Part shown: in pieces, positions 16,823-25,449 of the stretch
How the letters are laid out: each line of letters begins with the position of its first letter
Numbering within the stretch: position 1 is the stretch's first letter
Origin: JAFKFH01 sp017307375
GTDB taxonomy: Bacteria; Pseudomonadota; Alphaproteobacteria; Ferrovibrionales; Ferrovibrionaceae
Direction of reading: 5' to 3'
DNA: 64,000 nucleotides
Assembly: GCA_965229335.1 (NCBI GenBank)
Contig: OZ245874.1
Coordinates: forward strand, 4,712,001 to 4,776,000
Made by a program: the position numbers and the translations under genes
The notes under the pieces: generated by a model
The model's input: the letters and a program-made list of their open reading frames with translations, nothing else
The model's database searches: none
Told to the model about the DNA's origin: nothing

Positions 16823-17688
16823 CGCCCGTCCCGCGGGTCGAGCGCGTCGCGCAGGGCGTCGCCGAGCAGGTTGAGGCACAGCAGCGTCAGGGCGAGGAAC
16901 GTGCCGGGCAGCAGCAGCAGCCACGGCGCCTCCTCGATGTTCTGCGCGCCCTCCGAGATCAGCACGCCCCAGCTGGTCATCGGCTCCTGCACGCCGAGGC
17001 CGAGAAACGAAATGAAACTTTCGATCAGCATGACCTCGGGGATCGTCAGCGTCAGAAAGATGATGACCGGGCCCAGCACGTTGGGCACGATATGGCGGCG
17101 GACGATGGTCAGGCCGGGGACGCCGATGGCCCGCGCCGCCTCGATGAACTCGCGCCGCTTCAGGCTCAGTGTCTGGCCCCGCACGATACGGGCCATGGTC
17201 AGCCATTCGACGGCCCCGATGGCCACGAAGATCAGGACGATATTCCGTCCGAAATAGACCATCAGCAGGATGACGAAGAACATGAACGGCAGCGCGTAGA
17301 GGATATCGACCACGCGCATCATCAGCCCGTCGACCCGGCCGCCGACATACCCGGCGACGGCGCCCCAGGACACCCCGATCACCAGGGCGACCAGACTGGC
17401 GATCAGGCCGACCAGCAGCGAGATGCGGCCGCCGACCAGGGTACGGGCCAGCAGGTCGCGGCCGTTCGGATCGGTGCCGAACCAGTGGCCCGAGGCCCAG
17501 TCGGGTCCGGTCAGGATGCTGTCCCAGGCGACGGCATCGTAGCTGTGGGGGATGACCCAGGGCCCGGCGACGCAGAGCACGACGATCAGGCCCAGCACCG
17601 TCATCGCCGCCATCGCCGACGGGTTGCGCCGCAGGCGGAACCAGGCACGGCCCCCGGGGCTGCGTGGCAGGGCCACGGCATCAGTCAT
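16819..17688 (-). CDS. oppC: Oligopeptide-type ABC transporter permease (OppC/DppC)
   Basis: The 289-residue permease has an N-terminal helix (about 25-45) and a periplasmic loop with HWFGTDPNGRDLLAR, typical of DppC. Five more helices carry the coupling motif EAARAIGVPGLTIVRRHIVPN. I chose the ATG at 17688 (MTDAVALP), which overlaps the end of oppB by eight bases; an in-frame codon nine residues earlier is less likely. It pairs with OppB to form the channel. The binding protein gene is upstream in the same operon. Confidence 0.92.
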   Translation of the reverse strand: MTDAVALPRSPGGRAWFRLRRNPSAMAAMTVLGLIVVLCVAGPWVIPHSYDAVAWDSILTGPDWASGHWFGTDPNGRDLLARTLVGGRISLLVGLIASLVALVIGVSWGAVAGYVGGRVDGLMMRVVDILYALPFMFFVILLMVYFGRNIVLIFVAIGAVEWLTMARIVRGQTLSLKRREFIEAARAIGVPGLTIVRRHIVPNVLGPVIIFLTLTIPEVMLIESFISFLGLGVQEPMTSWGVLISEGAQNIEEAPWLLLLPGTFLALTLLCLNLLGDALRDALDPRDGR

Positions 17689-18604
17689 AACGCACCCGGG
17701 GATCGAGCCAGCCATAGGCGAGATCGGCCAGCAGGTTCAGCAGGATGATCAGCGTGCCATAGAACAGCACGATACCGAGGACCAGGGTGTAGTCGCGATT
17801 CAGGGCGCCCTGCACGAAGTAGCGCCCAAGGCCGGGAATGCCGAAGATCTGCTCGATGACGACCGAGCCGGTAAGCAGCGCGGCGGCCGTGGGGCCGAGA
17901 TAGGAGACGACCGGCAGCAGGGCCGCACGCGCCGCATGGCGGGCCAGGATGGTGCCGTTGCGCAGGCCCTTGGCCCGCGCGGTGCGGATATAGGGGCTGC
18001 CCAGCACCTCGGCGAGCGAGCCGCGCGTCAGCCGCGCGACATAGGCGATCTTGGGCAGGGCCAGCGCCACGACCGGCAGGATCAGGTAGCGCACGGCCCC
18101 GTCGCCCCAGCCGCCCACCGGCAGGATGCGCAGATAGACGCCGAGCAGCAGGGTCAGGGCGGGCGCCACCACGAAGTTCGGGATGGCGATCCCGGTCATG
18201 GCCAGCGTCATCACCAGCCGGTCGACCCAGCCATTGCGTCGGACGGCCGCGACCGCGCCGCAGGCGACCCCGATCACCACGGCCACGACCAGCGCCGACA
18301 GCCCGATCCGGGCCGTGACCGGCAGGCCGGTCGCGATCAGCTCGGCGACACGATAGTCCTTGTACTTGAACGAGGGACCGAGGTCGCCGCGGGCAAGATC
18401 GCCGAGATAGCGCAGATACTGCGCCGACAACGGCGCATCGAGATTGTAGGCGCGGCGCAGGTTGGCCTCGATCTCCGGCGGCAGCTGCCGCTCCTCGTCG
18501 AACGGCCCGCCAGGGGCGAGGCGCACCAGGAAGAAGGCGATCGTGACCAGCGCGAACAGCGTAGGAATGGCGCCGAGCAGCCGCGCCACGGCATAGCGGA
18601 ACAT
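17681..18604 (-). CDS. oppB: Oligopeptide-type ABC transporter permease (OppB/DppB)
   Basis: The 307-residue permease starts MFRYAVARLLGAIPTLFALV, the usual OppB opening. It has six hydrophobic helices and the loop motif YIRTARAKGLRNGTILARHA, which contacts the ATPases. GSVVIEQIFGIPGLGRYFV and the end WLDPRVRYD also fit the family. It begins nine bases after the stop of the binding-protein gene and overlaps oppC by eight, so all five transporter genes form one operon. Confidence 0.94.
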   Translation of the reverse strand: MFRYAVARLLGAIPTLFALVTIAFFLVRLAPGGPFDEERQLPPEIEANLRRAYNLDAPLSAQYLRYLGDLARGDLGPSFKYKDYRVAELIATGLPVTARIGLSALVVAVVIGVACGAVAAVRRNGWVDRLVMTLAMTGIAIPNFVVAPALTLLLGVYLRILPVGGWGDGAVRYLILPVVALALPKIAYVARLTRGSLAEVLGSPYIRTARAKGLRNGTILARHAARAALLPVVSYLGPTAAALLTGSVVIEQIFGIPGLGRYFVQGALNRDYTLVLGIVLFYGTLIILLNLLADLAYGWLDPRVRYD

Positions 18605-18613
18605 CTGAAGGCG

Positions 18614-20209
18614 TTACTTCGCGACCGACATCCAGCGGCTGGGATGGAAGTCCTGGACGTTGTCGATGCGCCCCTTGACGTAGGGCTTGACCAGGGCGCG
18701 GCTGACATAGTGCCAGATCGGGATGATCGGCACGTCGTTCAGCATCATCACCTCCGCCTCGGCCATCAGCCTGGCCCGGGCGTCGAGGTCGCGCTCGCCG
18801 GCGGAACGGCGCAGCAGATCGTCATAGGCCGGATTTTCGTAGCGCGCCGGGTTCTGCTTGCCGACATCGGACTTGAGCAGTTCCAGGAAACTCCAGGCAT
18901 CGTCGTAGTCGCCGATCCAGGCGGCGCGGCGCACGTCGAACTGCATCTCGCGCCCCATGTCGAGATAGACCTTCCACTCCTGGTTCACCAGCCTGGCCTT
19001 GACGCCCAGCTTCTGTTCCCACATCGCGGCGACGGCGATGGCAACGCGCTTGTGCAGGTCGTTGGTATTATAGAGGATCTCGACCTCGACCGGCGGCTTG
19101 CCCGGTCCGAAACCGGCTTCGGCCAGCAGCGTCTTGGCCATCGCCTCGCGTTCACCCTGGGTCTTCGACGCGATGGCGATGGCGGGGTTCCGGTAGTTGC
19201 CGGTATTGGGCGGCACCCAGGCATAGGCCGGCATCTCGCCGGCCTTGGCGACCTTCTCGACGATCGCGTCGCGGTCGATGGCCAGCGACAGCGCCTGGCG
19301 CAGCTTGACGTTGTCGTTGAACGGGGCGCGGGTCAGGTTCAGGGCGTAGTAGTAGGTGCCGAAATAGGGCACGATGCGGACGTCGTTGGGCATGTCGCGG
19401 CGGGCCGCGGCTATCTGGTCGGGCGGAATCAGGTAGGTGATGTCGAGTTCGCCGGCGCGATAGCGCTTGTACTCGGCCTGGATATCCTCGGTCGGGTAGT
19501 AGTAGACGCTGTCCAGGGCGACATTCGCCACATCGTGAAAGGTCTTGGACCGGTCGATGCGAATGCGGTCCTGCGGTGTCCATTCGGCAAGGGTGAACGC
19601 CCCGTTGCCGACAAGATTGCCCGGCCGCGTCCAGCGATCGCCGTGGGTCTCGATCGCCTTGCGGTTGACCGGGTAGGACGCGTGATGGGCCAGCAGGCCG
19701 ATCAGATAGGGCGTCGGCCGCTCCAGCGTCACCACCAGCGTGCCAGGGCCTTCGGCCTTCACGCCGATCTCGGCGGCATCCTTGATCTCGCCTTTCGAGA
19801 ATTTCTCCGCGTTCTTCAGCGGCCACAGCATGAAGGCGTACTTGGAAGCCTGGGCCGGGTCGAGCAGGCGGCGCCACGACCAGACGAAATCTTCCGCCGT
19901 CACCGGCGTGCCGTCGGACCACTTGCCGTCGGGCCGCAAGGTGAAACGATAGGTCAGGCCGTCTTCCGACGCGGTCCAGGCGGTCGCCGCCCCCGGAATG
20001 AGCTTGCCGTCGGCCGCCTCGGTCACCAGCCCCTCGAACAGGTCGCGCTGCAGATTGGCCTCGGGCACGCCGGTGGACTTCTGCGGATCGAGGGTTTCCG
20101 GCTCGGCCCCGTTGCCGCGATGCAGGACACCGGCGGCCTGGGCGGTGATCGGCAGCAGCGCGATGGCCGTCGCGGCAACCAGGTGACGAAGGGCTGAGGG
20201 CAGCGACAT
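18614..20209 (-). CDS. oppA: Periplasmic oligopeptide-type substrate-binding protein (SBP family 5)
   Basis: The 531-residue protein has an N-terminal signal peptide (about 1-23, cleavage after AQA). The family 5 fold follows, with GAEPETLDPQKSTG, LTYRFTLRPDGKWSDG and TAEDFVWSWRRLLDP, all typical of OppA. The ATG at 20209 is supported by AGGAGG eight bases upstream; the longer frame to 20305 adds no signal-like sequence. It leads the operon oppA-B-C-D-F and would deliver peptides to the OppBC channel. Family 5 also includes nickel, opine and murein-peptide binders, so the ligand is uncertain. Confidence 0.93.
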   Translation of the reverse strand: MSLPSALRHLVAATAIALLPITAQAAGVLHRGNGAEPETLDPQKSTGVPEANLQRDLFEGLVTEAADGKLIPGAATAWTASEDGLTYRFTLRPDGKWSDGTPVTAEDFVWSWRRLLDPAQASKYAFMLWPLKNAEKFSKGEIKDAAEIGVKAEGPGTLVVTLERPTPYLIGLLAHHASYPVNRKAIETHGDRWTRPGNLVGNGAFTLAEWTPQDRIRIDRSKTFHDVANVALDSVYYYPTEDIQAEYKRYRAGELDITYLIPPDQIAAARRDMPNDVRIVPYFGTYYYALNLTRAPFNDNVKLRQALSLAIDRDAIVEKVAKAGEMPAYAWVPPNTGNYRNPAIAIASKTQGEREAMAKTLLAEAGFGPGKPPVEVEILYNTNDLHKRVAIAVAAMWEQKLGVKARLVNQEWKVYLDMGREMQFDVRRAAWIGDYDDAWSFLELLKSDVGKQNPARYENPAYDDLLRRSAGERDLDARARLMAEAEVMMLNDVPIIPIWHYVSRALVKPYVKGRIDNVQDFHPSRWMSVAK

Positions 20210-20323
20210 GATCTTGAACCTCCTGGCCTGGCGGTACGCCGGCTCCTGTCGGTGGGCGGCCGGCTTTCCGGGCAACGATAGACCCGAACGGGCCGGCCGC
20301 GTCAACGCCGCCGGCCCCCGGTG

Positions 20324-20899
20324 TCACTTGCGCTGGGCGCGCAGCGGCACCAGGGCCTCGGCCCAGCGATGCATCTCGTTCAGCATCGTCGTGGCGCCGG
20401 CATCGATCAGGTTGTTGGAGGTGAACTTGCGATCCTGGTCCAGCAGCGTGGCCACCATCGGGATGCCGACGCCCTCGGTCATCGGCACCATCTTCAGCGT
20501 CGAAACCAGCAGCTTGACGTTCTGCACCGCCCGCAGGCCGCCGGAGACGCCGCCATAGCTGACGAAACCGGCGGGGGCGTAGTTCCATTCGAGGAACACG
20601 TAGTTCAGCGCATTCACCAGCGCCGGCGGCGGGCCGTAGTTGTATTCGGGCATGACGAACACGAAGGCATCGGCCGACTTGACCGACGCCGCCCACTTCT
20701 TCGTGTGCTCGTGGTGATAGGACTGCTTGGTCGGATGCTCCGGTTCGTCGTAGATCGGCAGGTTGAAGCTGGCGAGGTCGACCAACTCGACGTCGAACTT
20801 GCCATGCGCGGCGGCAAAGCCCTGGAACCAGGCCGCCACGGCGGGGCCGACACGGCCAGGCCGGGTCGAGCAGATGATCGTCTGGAGCTTGAGCGCCAC
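20324..20899 (-). CDS. NAD(P)H-dependent FMN reductase family flavoprotein
   Basis: The 191-residue flavodoxin-like protein begins ALKLQTIICSTRPGRVG, where STRPGR is the FMN phosphate-binding loop, and has the second family motif FVMPEYNYGPPPALVNALNY (about 82-101). Such proteins reduce FMN or quinones/azo compounds with NAD(P)H. AAGGAG seven bases before the GTG at 20899 decides this start over an ATG 25 codons upstream. It stands alone, downstream of the phoX terminator and upstream of oppA. The physiological acceptor is unknown. Confidence 0.88.
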   Translation of the reverse strand: MALKLQTIICSTRPGRVGPAVAAWFQGFAAAHGKFDVELVDLASFNLPIYDEPEHPTKQSYHHEHTKKWAASVKSADAFVFVMPEYNYGPPPALVNALNYVFLEWNYAPAGFVSYGGVSGGLRAVQNVKLLVSTLKMVPMTEGVGIPMVATLLDQDRKFTSNNLIDAGATTMLNEMHRWAEALVPLRAQRK

Positions 20900-20980
20900 C
20901 GGGAATCTCCTTGGGGTTGCAGATGCGGCAGTAATTTGCGGCTTTACCCCGGCGGCGGCAAGAGAACAAAGCAAGCGAAA

Positions 20981-21010
20981 GCCGCCGTCCCCTCGACCGG
21001 GGACGGCGGC
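20981..21010 (-). terminator. Intrinsic terminator of phoX
   Basis: gccgccgtcccc (20981-20992) and ggggacggcggc (20999-21010) form a perfect 12-bp stem with a six-base loop. On the minus strand it ends in TTTCGCTT, 17 bases after the PhoX stop codon. It should insulate phoX from the flavoprotein gene. Confidence 0.8.
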
Positions 21011-21026
21011 GACGATGGGGCGGGTG

Positions 21027-22973
21027 TTACGCGCTGGCGATGCGGATCTGGGTCTTCTCCGCCGTCAGGTAACCGACCGCGGCGCCGAAGCGGTCCTTGT
21101 AATTGGCCCGGACCAGCGGATCGAGCGTGGCCTGCACCTTGGCGTGCAGCGACTTCGACCAGTCGCCGGGATGCTGGAAGTTCGACATGATGTAGGTCCA
21201 GCCGTTCAGTTCGTCGACGGCGTGCAGGCCGGTCGATTCACCGCCCGACGGCACCGACATCAGCCGCGCCAGCTCGCCGGTGTCGACGTTGTAGGCCCAC
21301 AGGAAGTTGTTCACGTGCGAGCCCGAGTCCTCGCCGATGAACAGCGTGCGCATCTTCTCGGAGAACTTCAGGTTGTCGGGGTTGGCAACCATGTCGGCCC
21401 TGGCGGTATTGCCGAGTTCGTCGGCGGGGATATCCTCGCCGATCAGCAGCATGCGCGACTGGACAGGCACCCATTCGCTGGCGATCTCGACGCCCGAGGT
21501 ATCTTTCTGGCCGCCGGCCAGGTTGTGGGCGACGACGCCGCCGGCGACCAGCGGCTTGTCGAGCGCGATGTTGCTCTCGGCATTCCAGCCCTTGCCGCCC
21601 TTGACCATCGAATCGACGATGTTCTGCAGGGCCGAGTAGGCGACCTTGTCCTTGATGTTGACGGTGGTGCCTTCCATCTTGGTGAAGCCCATCGAACCGC
21701 CCATCAGATAGGCATAGCGGTGGGTTTCGAGGAAGGCGGCCGCCTTCTCCATGCCGGGCTTCAGCTTGACCCAGTTCGGCGCGCCATTGGCGAAGATCTT
21801 GGTGAACGACGGATCGTTCGGATCGGTCTTCGACACGGTCATGATGTCGGCCGGCTTCAGCGTGTCGGCCAGCTTCTCGATCTCGGCCGAGGTGGCATGG
21901 CCGAGCTTGATCCAGCTCAGCTTCGCGCCCGGCGCCTTGGTGTCGAGGGTGAAGCCTTCGCCCAGCTTGGCGACGTAGAGCGTCCCGGCCGACAGGTCGC
22001 GCTCGCGGTCGGCGACGAACATGAACAGGCCCGAATTGGTCGCATCGTCGCCCATCAGTACGGTGCGGTTGTCGGGCATCACCTGCACCAGCTCGTGCGA
22101 GATGCGGCCGAGATTGTAGTGCTTGGTCACCGTGCCGGTGCCGTCCGGGTTGACGGTGATTTCCGGCAGGTGGCCGTAGTGATAGGGATTGGCCTTGGTC
22201 TCGTCGCCGTAGAGGTTGCGGCTAAACGCCTTGAACGTCTTGTTGGTGTCGACGAACGGCGCGTCGGGCTCGTACTCTTCGCTCGACAGATGGGTGTTCC
22301 AGGGCGACAGGCTGGCGCCGCAGGTGATCCACAGGCCATGGGCCTTCGAGGTATCGACGTTGAAATACTTCACCAGGCTCAGCTTGCCGGTCGACTGGTC
22401 CTGGTCGAGCGTCAGCACGGCGATCGGCGACGGCAAGGTGCCGTAGGCATCGGCGCCCGACTGATCGGCGGTGGTGTATTCGAACTGGACGACGGCGAAG
22501 ACCGGCTTGCCCTTCACGCCGGGCACCGAGGCGTTCGGCAGCGCGAGCAGCGAGGTGCCGTCGGGCGAATCAGAGAACACCTGACGCTCCTTGCCCGGGA
22601 CCGACTTGTCGATGATCGGCTTGTTCTCGATGTCGACATAGCCGCCGGCCAGGATGGTGCCGCCCTTGCCGTCCGGGACCATGTCGCCGGTGATGAAGAA
22701 CGGCTGGTAGGCCAGCTTGAAGTCGTGGGTCGACTTGTCGCTCAAGGTGACGGTCAGGGTCGAGCCGACCGAGGTCGTGGCCATCGCGGCGGCATCGGCC
22801 AATGTCGGCGCCGCCATGCCGGTGAACCTGGCCGAGACGAACTCGGCCGAGGAGGCGGCGGCCTCATGGGCGAACAGTGCCGCAGCGCTCGATGCGGCCA
22901 GCGGCAGCATCGGGGCGCCACCGAGGAACTTCAGGGCATGACGACGCGAGATTTCCGGCATGACGTTATCCAT
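21027..22973 (-). CDS. phoX: PhoX-family alkaline phosphatase (Tat-exported)
   Basis: The 648-residue protein starts with a twin-arginine signal, SRRHALKFLGG, followed by a hydrophobic run and an alanine-rich cleavage region. It belongs to the PhoX (DUF839) family, calcium- and iron-dependent phosphomonoesterases of the periplasm. Matching stretches include GASLSPWNTHLSSEEYE with the preceding cysteine, GHLPEITVNPDGTGTVTKHY, FIGEDSGSHVNNFLWAYN and GLHAVDELNGWTYIMSNFQH. A Pho box lies 50-67 bases upstream, so PhoB control under phosphate starvation is expected. A start at the fifth codon (ATG) is also possible. Confidence 0.92.
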   Translation of the reverse strand: MDNVMPEISRRHALKFLGGAPMLPLAASSAAALFAHEAAASSAEFVSARFTGMAAPTLADAAAMATTSVGSTLTVTLSDKSTHDFKLAYQPFFITGDMVPDGKGGTILAGGYVDIENKPIIDKSVPGKERQVFSDSPDGTSLLALPNASVPGVKGKPVFAVVQFEYTTADQSGADAYGTLPSPIAVLTLDQDQSTGKLSLVKYFNVDTSKAHGLWITCGASLSPWNTHLSSEEYEPDAPFVDTNKTFKAFSRNLYGDETKANPYHYGHLPEITVNPDGTGTVTKHYNLGRISHELVQVMPDNRTVLMGDDATNSGLFMFVADRERDLSAGTLYVAKLGEGFTLDTKAPGAKLSWIKLGHATSAEIEKLADTLKPADIMTVSKTDPNDPSFTKIFANGAPNWVKLKPGMEKAAAFLETHRYAYLMGGSMGFTKMEGTTVNIKDKVAYSALQNIVDSMVKGGKGWNAESNIALDKPLVAGGVVAHNLAGGQKDTSGVEIASEWVPVQSRMLLIGEDIPADELGNTARADMVANPDNLKFSEKMRTLFIGEDSGSHVNNFLWAYNVDTGELARLMSVPSGGESTGLHAVDELNGWTYIMSNFQHPGDWSKSLHAKVQATLDPLVRANYKDRFGAAVGYLTAEKTQIRIASA

Positions 22974-23022
22974 CCATGTGGGGAATGCGGGGCCTGGGTT
23001 CGGCCTTCCCTACAAGGACCAG

Positions 23023-23040
23023 ATGACAGGTCGATGACGG
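23023..23040 (-). promoter_or_regulatory. Pho box (PhoB site) upstream of phoX
   Basis: On the minus strand the sequence is CCGTCAT-CGAC-CTGTCAT, two seven-base direct repeats at 11-base spacing. It differs from the classical CTGTCAT-N4-CTGTCAT by a single base. It sits 50-67 bases before the phoX start, where PhoB recruits polymerase. Confidence 0.85.
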
Positions 23041-23056
23041 ATCGACACCGCTTTTG

Positions 23057-24211
23057 TTACGCCGGCGGATGAAGCGTCAGCGATCGGTCGATGGCCGGCC
23101 CCATCGAGTCCACATTTTGCTCGGCGGTGCGCCTGTGCCCCTCCTCGGCCAGGATCGCGCAGGCCTCGTCGATGTCCTGCGCCGCATGGATCGCCGACGG
23201 CTGCAGGCGCAGCCGCGCCTGCCCCCTCGGCACGATCGGCCAGGTCATCGCCGGTGCCACGACGCCGCGCTCGGCCAGGGCTCGGGCGAAACCCTTCGCC
23301 TTGTCCTCGTCACCGATCAGGATCGGCGTGATCGGGGTGCCGCCGCCCAGCAACGTGAAGCCCGCAGCGGTCAGGCCGGCCCGCAGCCGTGCGGTATTGT
23401 CGCGCAGCCGCGCCCGGCGCTCCTCCTCCTCGGCCAGCGCGACGCCGACCAGGGCTGCGCCGACGGCCGCGACGTGCATGCCGGTCGAGAAGATGTAGAA
23501 GCGCGCGGCGCGCCTGATCTCCTCCATCAGTGCCGCCGGGCCGGCGACATAGCCGCCCCCGCCGGCGCCGAAGGCCTTGGCGAAGGTGCCGGTGAAGGCA
23601 GTCACATCGCGGCGCGGATCGAGGCCGCAGGTTTCGGCGGTGCCGCGGCCGATGACACCGGCGGCATGGGATTCGTCGAGCACCAGGCCGGTCCCGGCCC
23701 GCTTCGCCGCCGCGGCCAGCGCCCGACCGGGCGCGATGCCGCCTTCGACCGAGAAGACACCGTCCGACACGATGGTGCGGCGCCCCTCGGATTCGGCCAA
23801 GGCCCGGTCGAGGTCGGCGAGGTCGCGGCTGCGATAGACCAGCGTGCGCCCGCGGGCCAGGCGGCAGCCGTCGACGATGCTGGCATGGTTGTCGGCATCG
23901 GACAGGATGGTGCCCTCGGCCCCCAGCGTCGTCAGCAGCGCGATGTTGGCGGCGGTGCAGGAGGCGAACAGCAACGCCGCCTCGGTTCCGGTGAAGGCCG
24001 CGATGCGCTCGCGCAGCGCCTGGTGCAGCGGCGTGGTGGCGAAGGGCTGGTTCATCGCGTGCCCGGCGCCGTATCGCCGCAACGCCGCGATCGCCCCGTC
24101 GATCACCGCCGGCTCGCCAGCCAGGCCCAGATAGTCGTTCGAACCGAGCATCAGCAGGCGTCGCCCGCCGCTCGACGGCCGGCCCGATTGCCGGCCGGTG
24201 AGGACATGCAT
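23057..24211 (-). CDS. Alpha-oxoamine synthase-like PLP enzyme (BioF/KBL family)
   Basis: The 384-residue fold-type I PLP enzyme resembles 8-amino-7-oxononanoate synthase and 2-amino-3-ketobutyrate CoA ligase. Seen are SNDYLGLAG near residue 25, DNHASIVDG (about 107), SDGVFSVEGGIAP (about 149), cofactor Asp and His in DESHAAGVIG (D179, H182) and Schiff-base lysine K212 in GTFAKAFG. The glycine-rich stretch normally like GTGSGGSR-x3-GT is replaced by GAGHAMNQPFATTPLHQ, so acyl-CoA or substrate preference may differ. It starts three bases after the stop of an M20 amidohydrolase gene, implying one operon. No other biotin gene is nearby, so a catabolic role is more likely than biotin synthesis. 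Confidence 0.8.
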   Translation of the reverse strand: MHVLTGRQSGRPSSGGRRLLMLGSNDYLGLAGEPAVIDGAIAALRRYGAGHAMNQPFATTPLHQALRERIAAFTGTEAALLFASCTAANIALLTTLGAEGTILSDADNHASIVDGCRLARGRTLVYRSRDLADLDRALAESEGRRTIVSDGVFSVEGGIAPGRALAAAAKRAGTGLVLDESHAAGVIGRGTAETCGLDPRRDVTAFTGTFAKAFGAGGGGYVAGPAALMEEIRRAARFYIFSTGMHVAAVGAALVGVALAEEEERRARLRDNTARLRAGLTAAGFTLLGGGTPITPILIGDEDKAKGFARALAERGVVAPAMTWPIVPRGQARLRLQPSAIHAAQDIDEACAILAEEGHRRTAEQNVDSMGPAIDRSLTLHPPA

Positions 24212-24214
24212 TGT

Positions 24215-25390
24215 TCAGGCCCCGGTGCGCGGCAAGGTGCTCTCGACCAGCCGCGACCAATAGCTGGCGCCCAGCGGCAGGATCTCGTCGTTGAAATCGT
24301 AGCGCGAGGAATGGAGACCGACGCCGTCGACGATCGGGCCGTTGCCGATCCACAGATAGCAGCCGGGGCGCGCGGCCAGCATGAAGCCGAAATCCTCACA
24401 GCCCATCGAAGGGATGACATTGCGCCGGACGTTCTCCTCGCCGGCCACCATCACTGCGGCCCGGGTCGCCTGTTCGGTCGGTTCCTCGGCATTCACCGCC
24501 GGCGGGATCGGCTTGTAATAGGAGAACGAGGTCCTGACGCCATGGGTGGCGGCGATGCCCTCGCTGATGCGGGTCAGCGCGTCTTCCAGGACCTTGCGCA
24601 GTTCCGGCTTGAAATAGCGGCAGGTGCCGCGCAGCACGACCTCTTCCGGCACGATGTTCCAGGTGTTGCCGCCATGGATCTGGGTGATCGAGACGACGAC
24701 CTCGTCCTGCGGGTTGGTGGTGCGGCTGACGATGGTCTGGATCGCGTTGACCATGGCGCAGGCGGCAACGATCGGATCGTCCCCCAGATGCGGCATGGCC
24801 GCATGCGCACCGCGGCTGCCGATGACGATCTCGAACTTGTCGTCCGCTGCCATGATCGGTCCGGCACAGACGCCGAACGAGCCGACCGGCACACCCGGCC
24901 AGTTATGCATGCCGAACACGGCCTCGACCGGGAATTGCTCGAACAATCCGTCCTGCACCATCTTCTGGCCGCCGCATTCGTTCTCCTCGGCCGGCTGGAA
25001 GATGAAATGGACGACTCCGTCGAAGTTCCTGGTTTCGGCCAGATAGCGCGCGGCGCCGAGCAGCATGGTGGTGTGGCCGTCATGGCCGCAGGCATGCATG
25101 ACACCGTCATGCGTCGAGGCGTGCGCGCAGCCGGTCTTCTCGTGGATCGGCAGCGCATCCATGTCGGCGCGCAGGCCGATGGCGCGCCCGCCCGAACCGT
25201 TGCGCAGCGTGCCGACGACGCCGGTGCCGGCGAGGCCGCGATGGACCTCGATGCCGAAGCTTTCGAGCGTGCGCGCGACGAAGTCCGACGTCCGGTGTTC
25301 CCTGAACGCCATCTCCGGATGGGCGTGGATATCGTGCCGCCAGGCCTTCATGTCGGCGTGGAAATCGGCGATGCGGTTGATGATCGGCAT
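24215..25390 (-). CDS. M20-family metal-dependent amidohydrolase (hippurate/N-acyl amino acid hydrolase type)
   Basis: The 391-residue enzyme belongs to the M20D amidohydrolases that release amino acids from N-acyl or N-aroyl conjugates. It has the RHDIHAHPEMAFREHRT opening, GLRADMDALPI, the metal motif HACGHDGHTTMLLG (about 100-112), QPAEENECGGQKMV, the dimerisation region SRGAHAAMPH and the terminal SMGCEDFGFML. GGAG just before the ATG at 25390 decides the start. It is the first gene of a pair with the oxoamine-synthase-like enzyme and lies head-to-tail with an AraC regulator upstream on the same strand. The natural substrate is unknown. Confidence 0.92.
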   Translation of the reverse strand: MPIINRIADFHADMKAWRHDIHAHPEMAFREHRTSDFVARTLESFGIEVHRGLAGTGVVGTLRNGSGGRAIGLRADMDALPIHEKTGCAHASTHDGVMHACGHDGHTTMLLGAARYLAETRNFDGVVHFIFQPAEENECGGQKMVQDGLFEQFPVEAVFGMHNWPGVPVGSFGVCAGPIMAADDKFEIVIGSRGAHAAMPHLGDDPIVAACAMVNAIQTIVSRTTNPQDEVVVSITQIHGGNTWNIVPEEVVLRGTCRYFKPELRKVLEDALTRISEGIAATHGVRTSFSYYKPIPPAVNAEEPTEQATRAAVMVAGEENVRRNVIPSMGCEDFGFMLAARPGCYLWIGNGPIVDGVGLHSSRYDFNDEILPLGASYWSRLVESTLPRTGA

Positions 25391-25449
25391 GGGCAGCTCC
25401 CTTGGTGACGAGATGAGCCTAGCCAGGCGGCCGCCGCCTTGATTGCATG

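Noticed and set aside
17552..20197. Long plus-strand open frame of 881 codons
   Set aside because: It lies antisense to oppA-oppB-oppC, which have clear family motifs; its composition is typical of a shadow frame.
23057..24211. Calling the PLP enzyme bioF
   Set aside because: The altered glycine-rich motif, absence of other biotin genes and coupling to an M20 hydrolase make a biotin role unproven.
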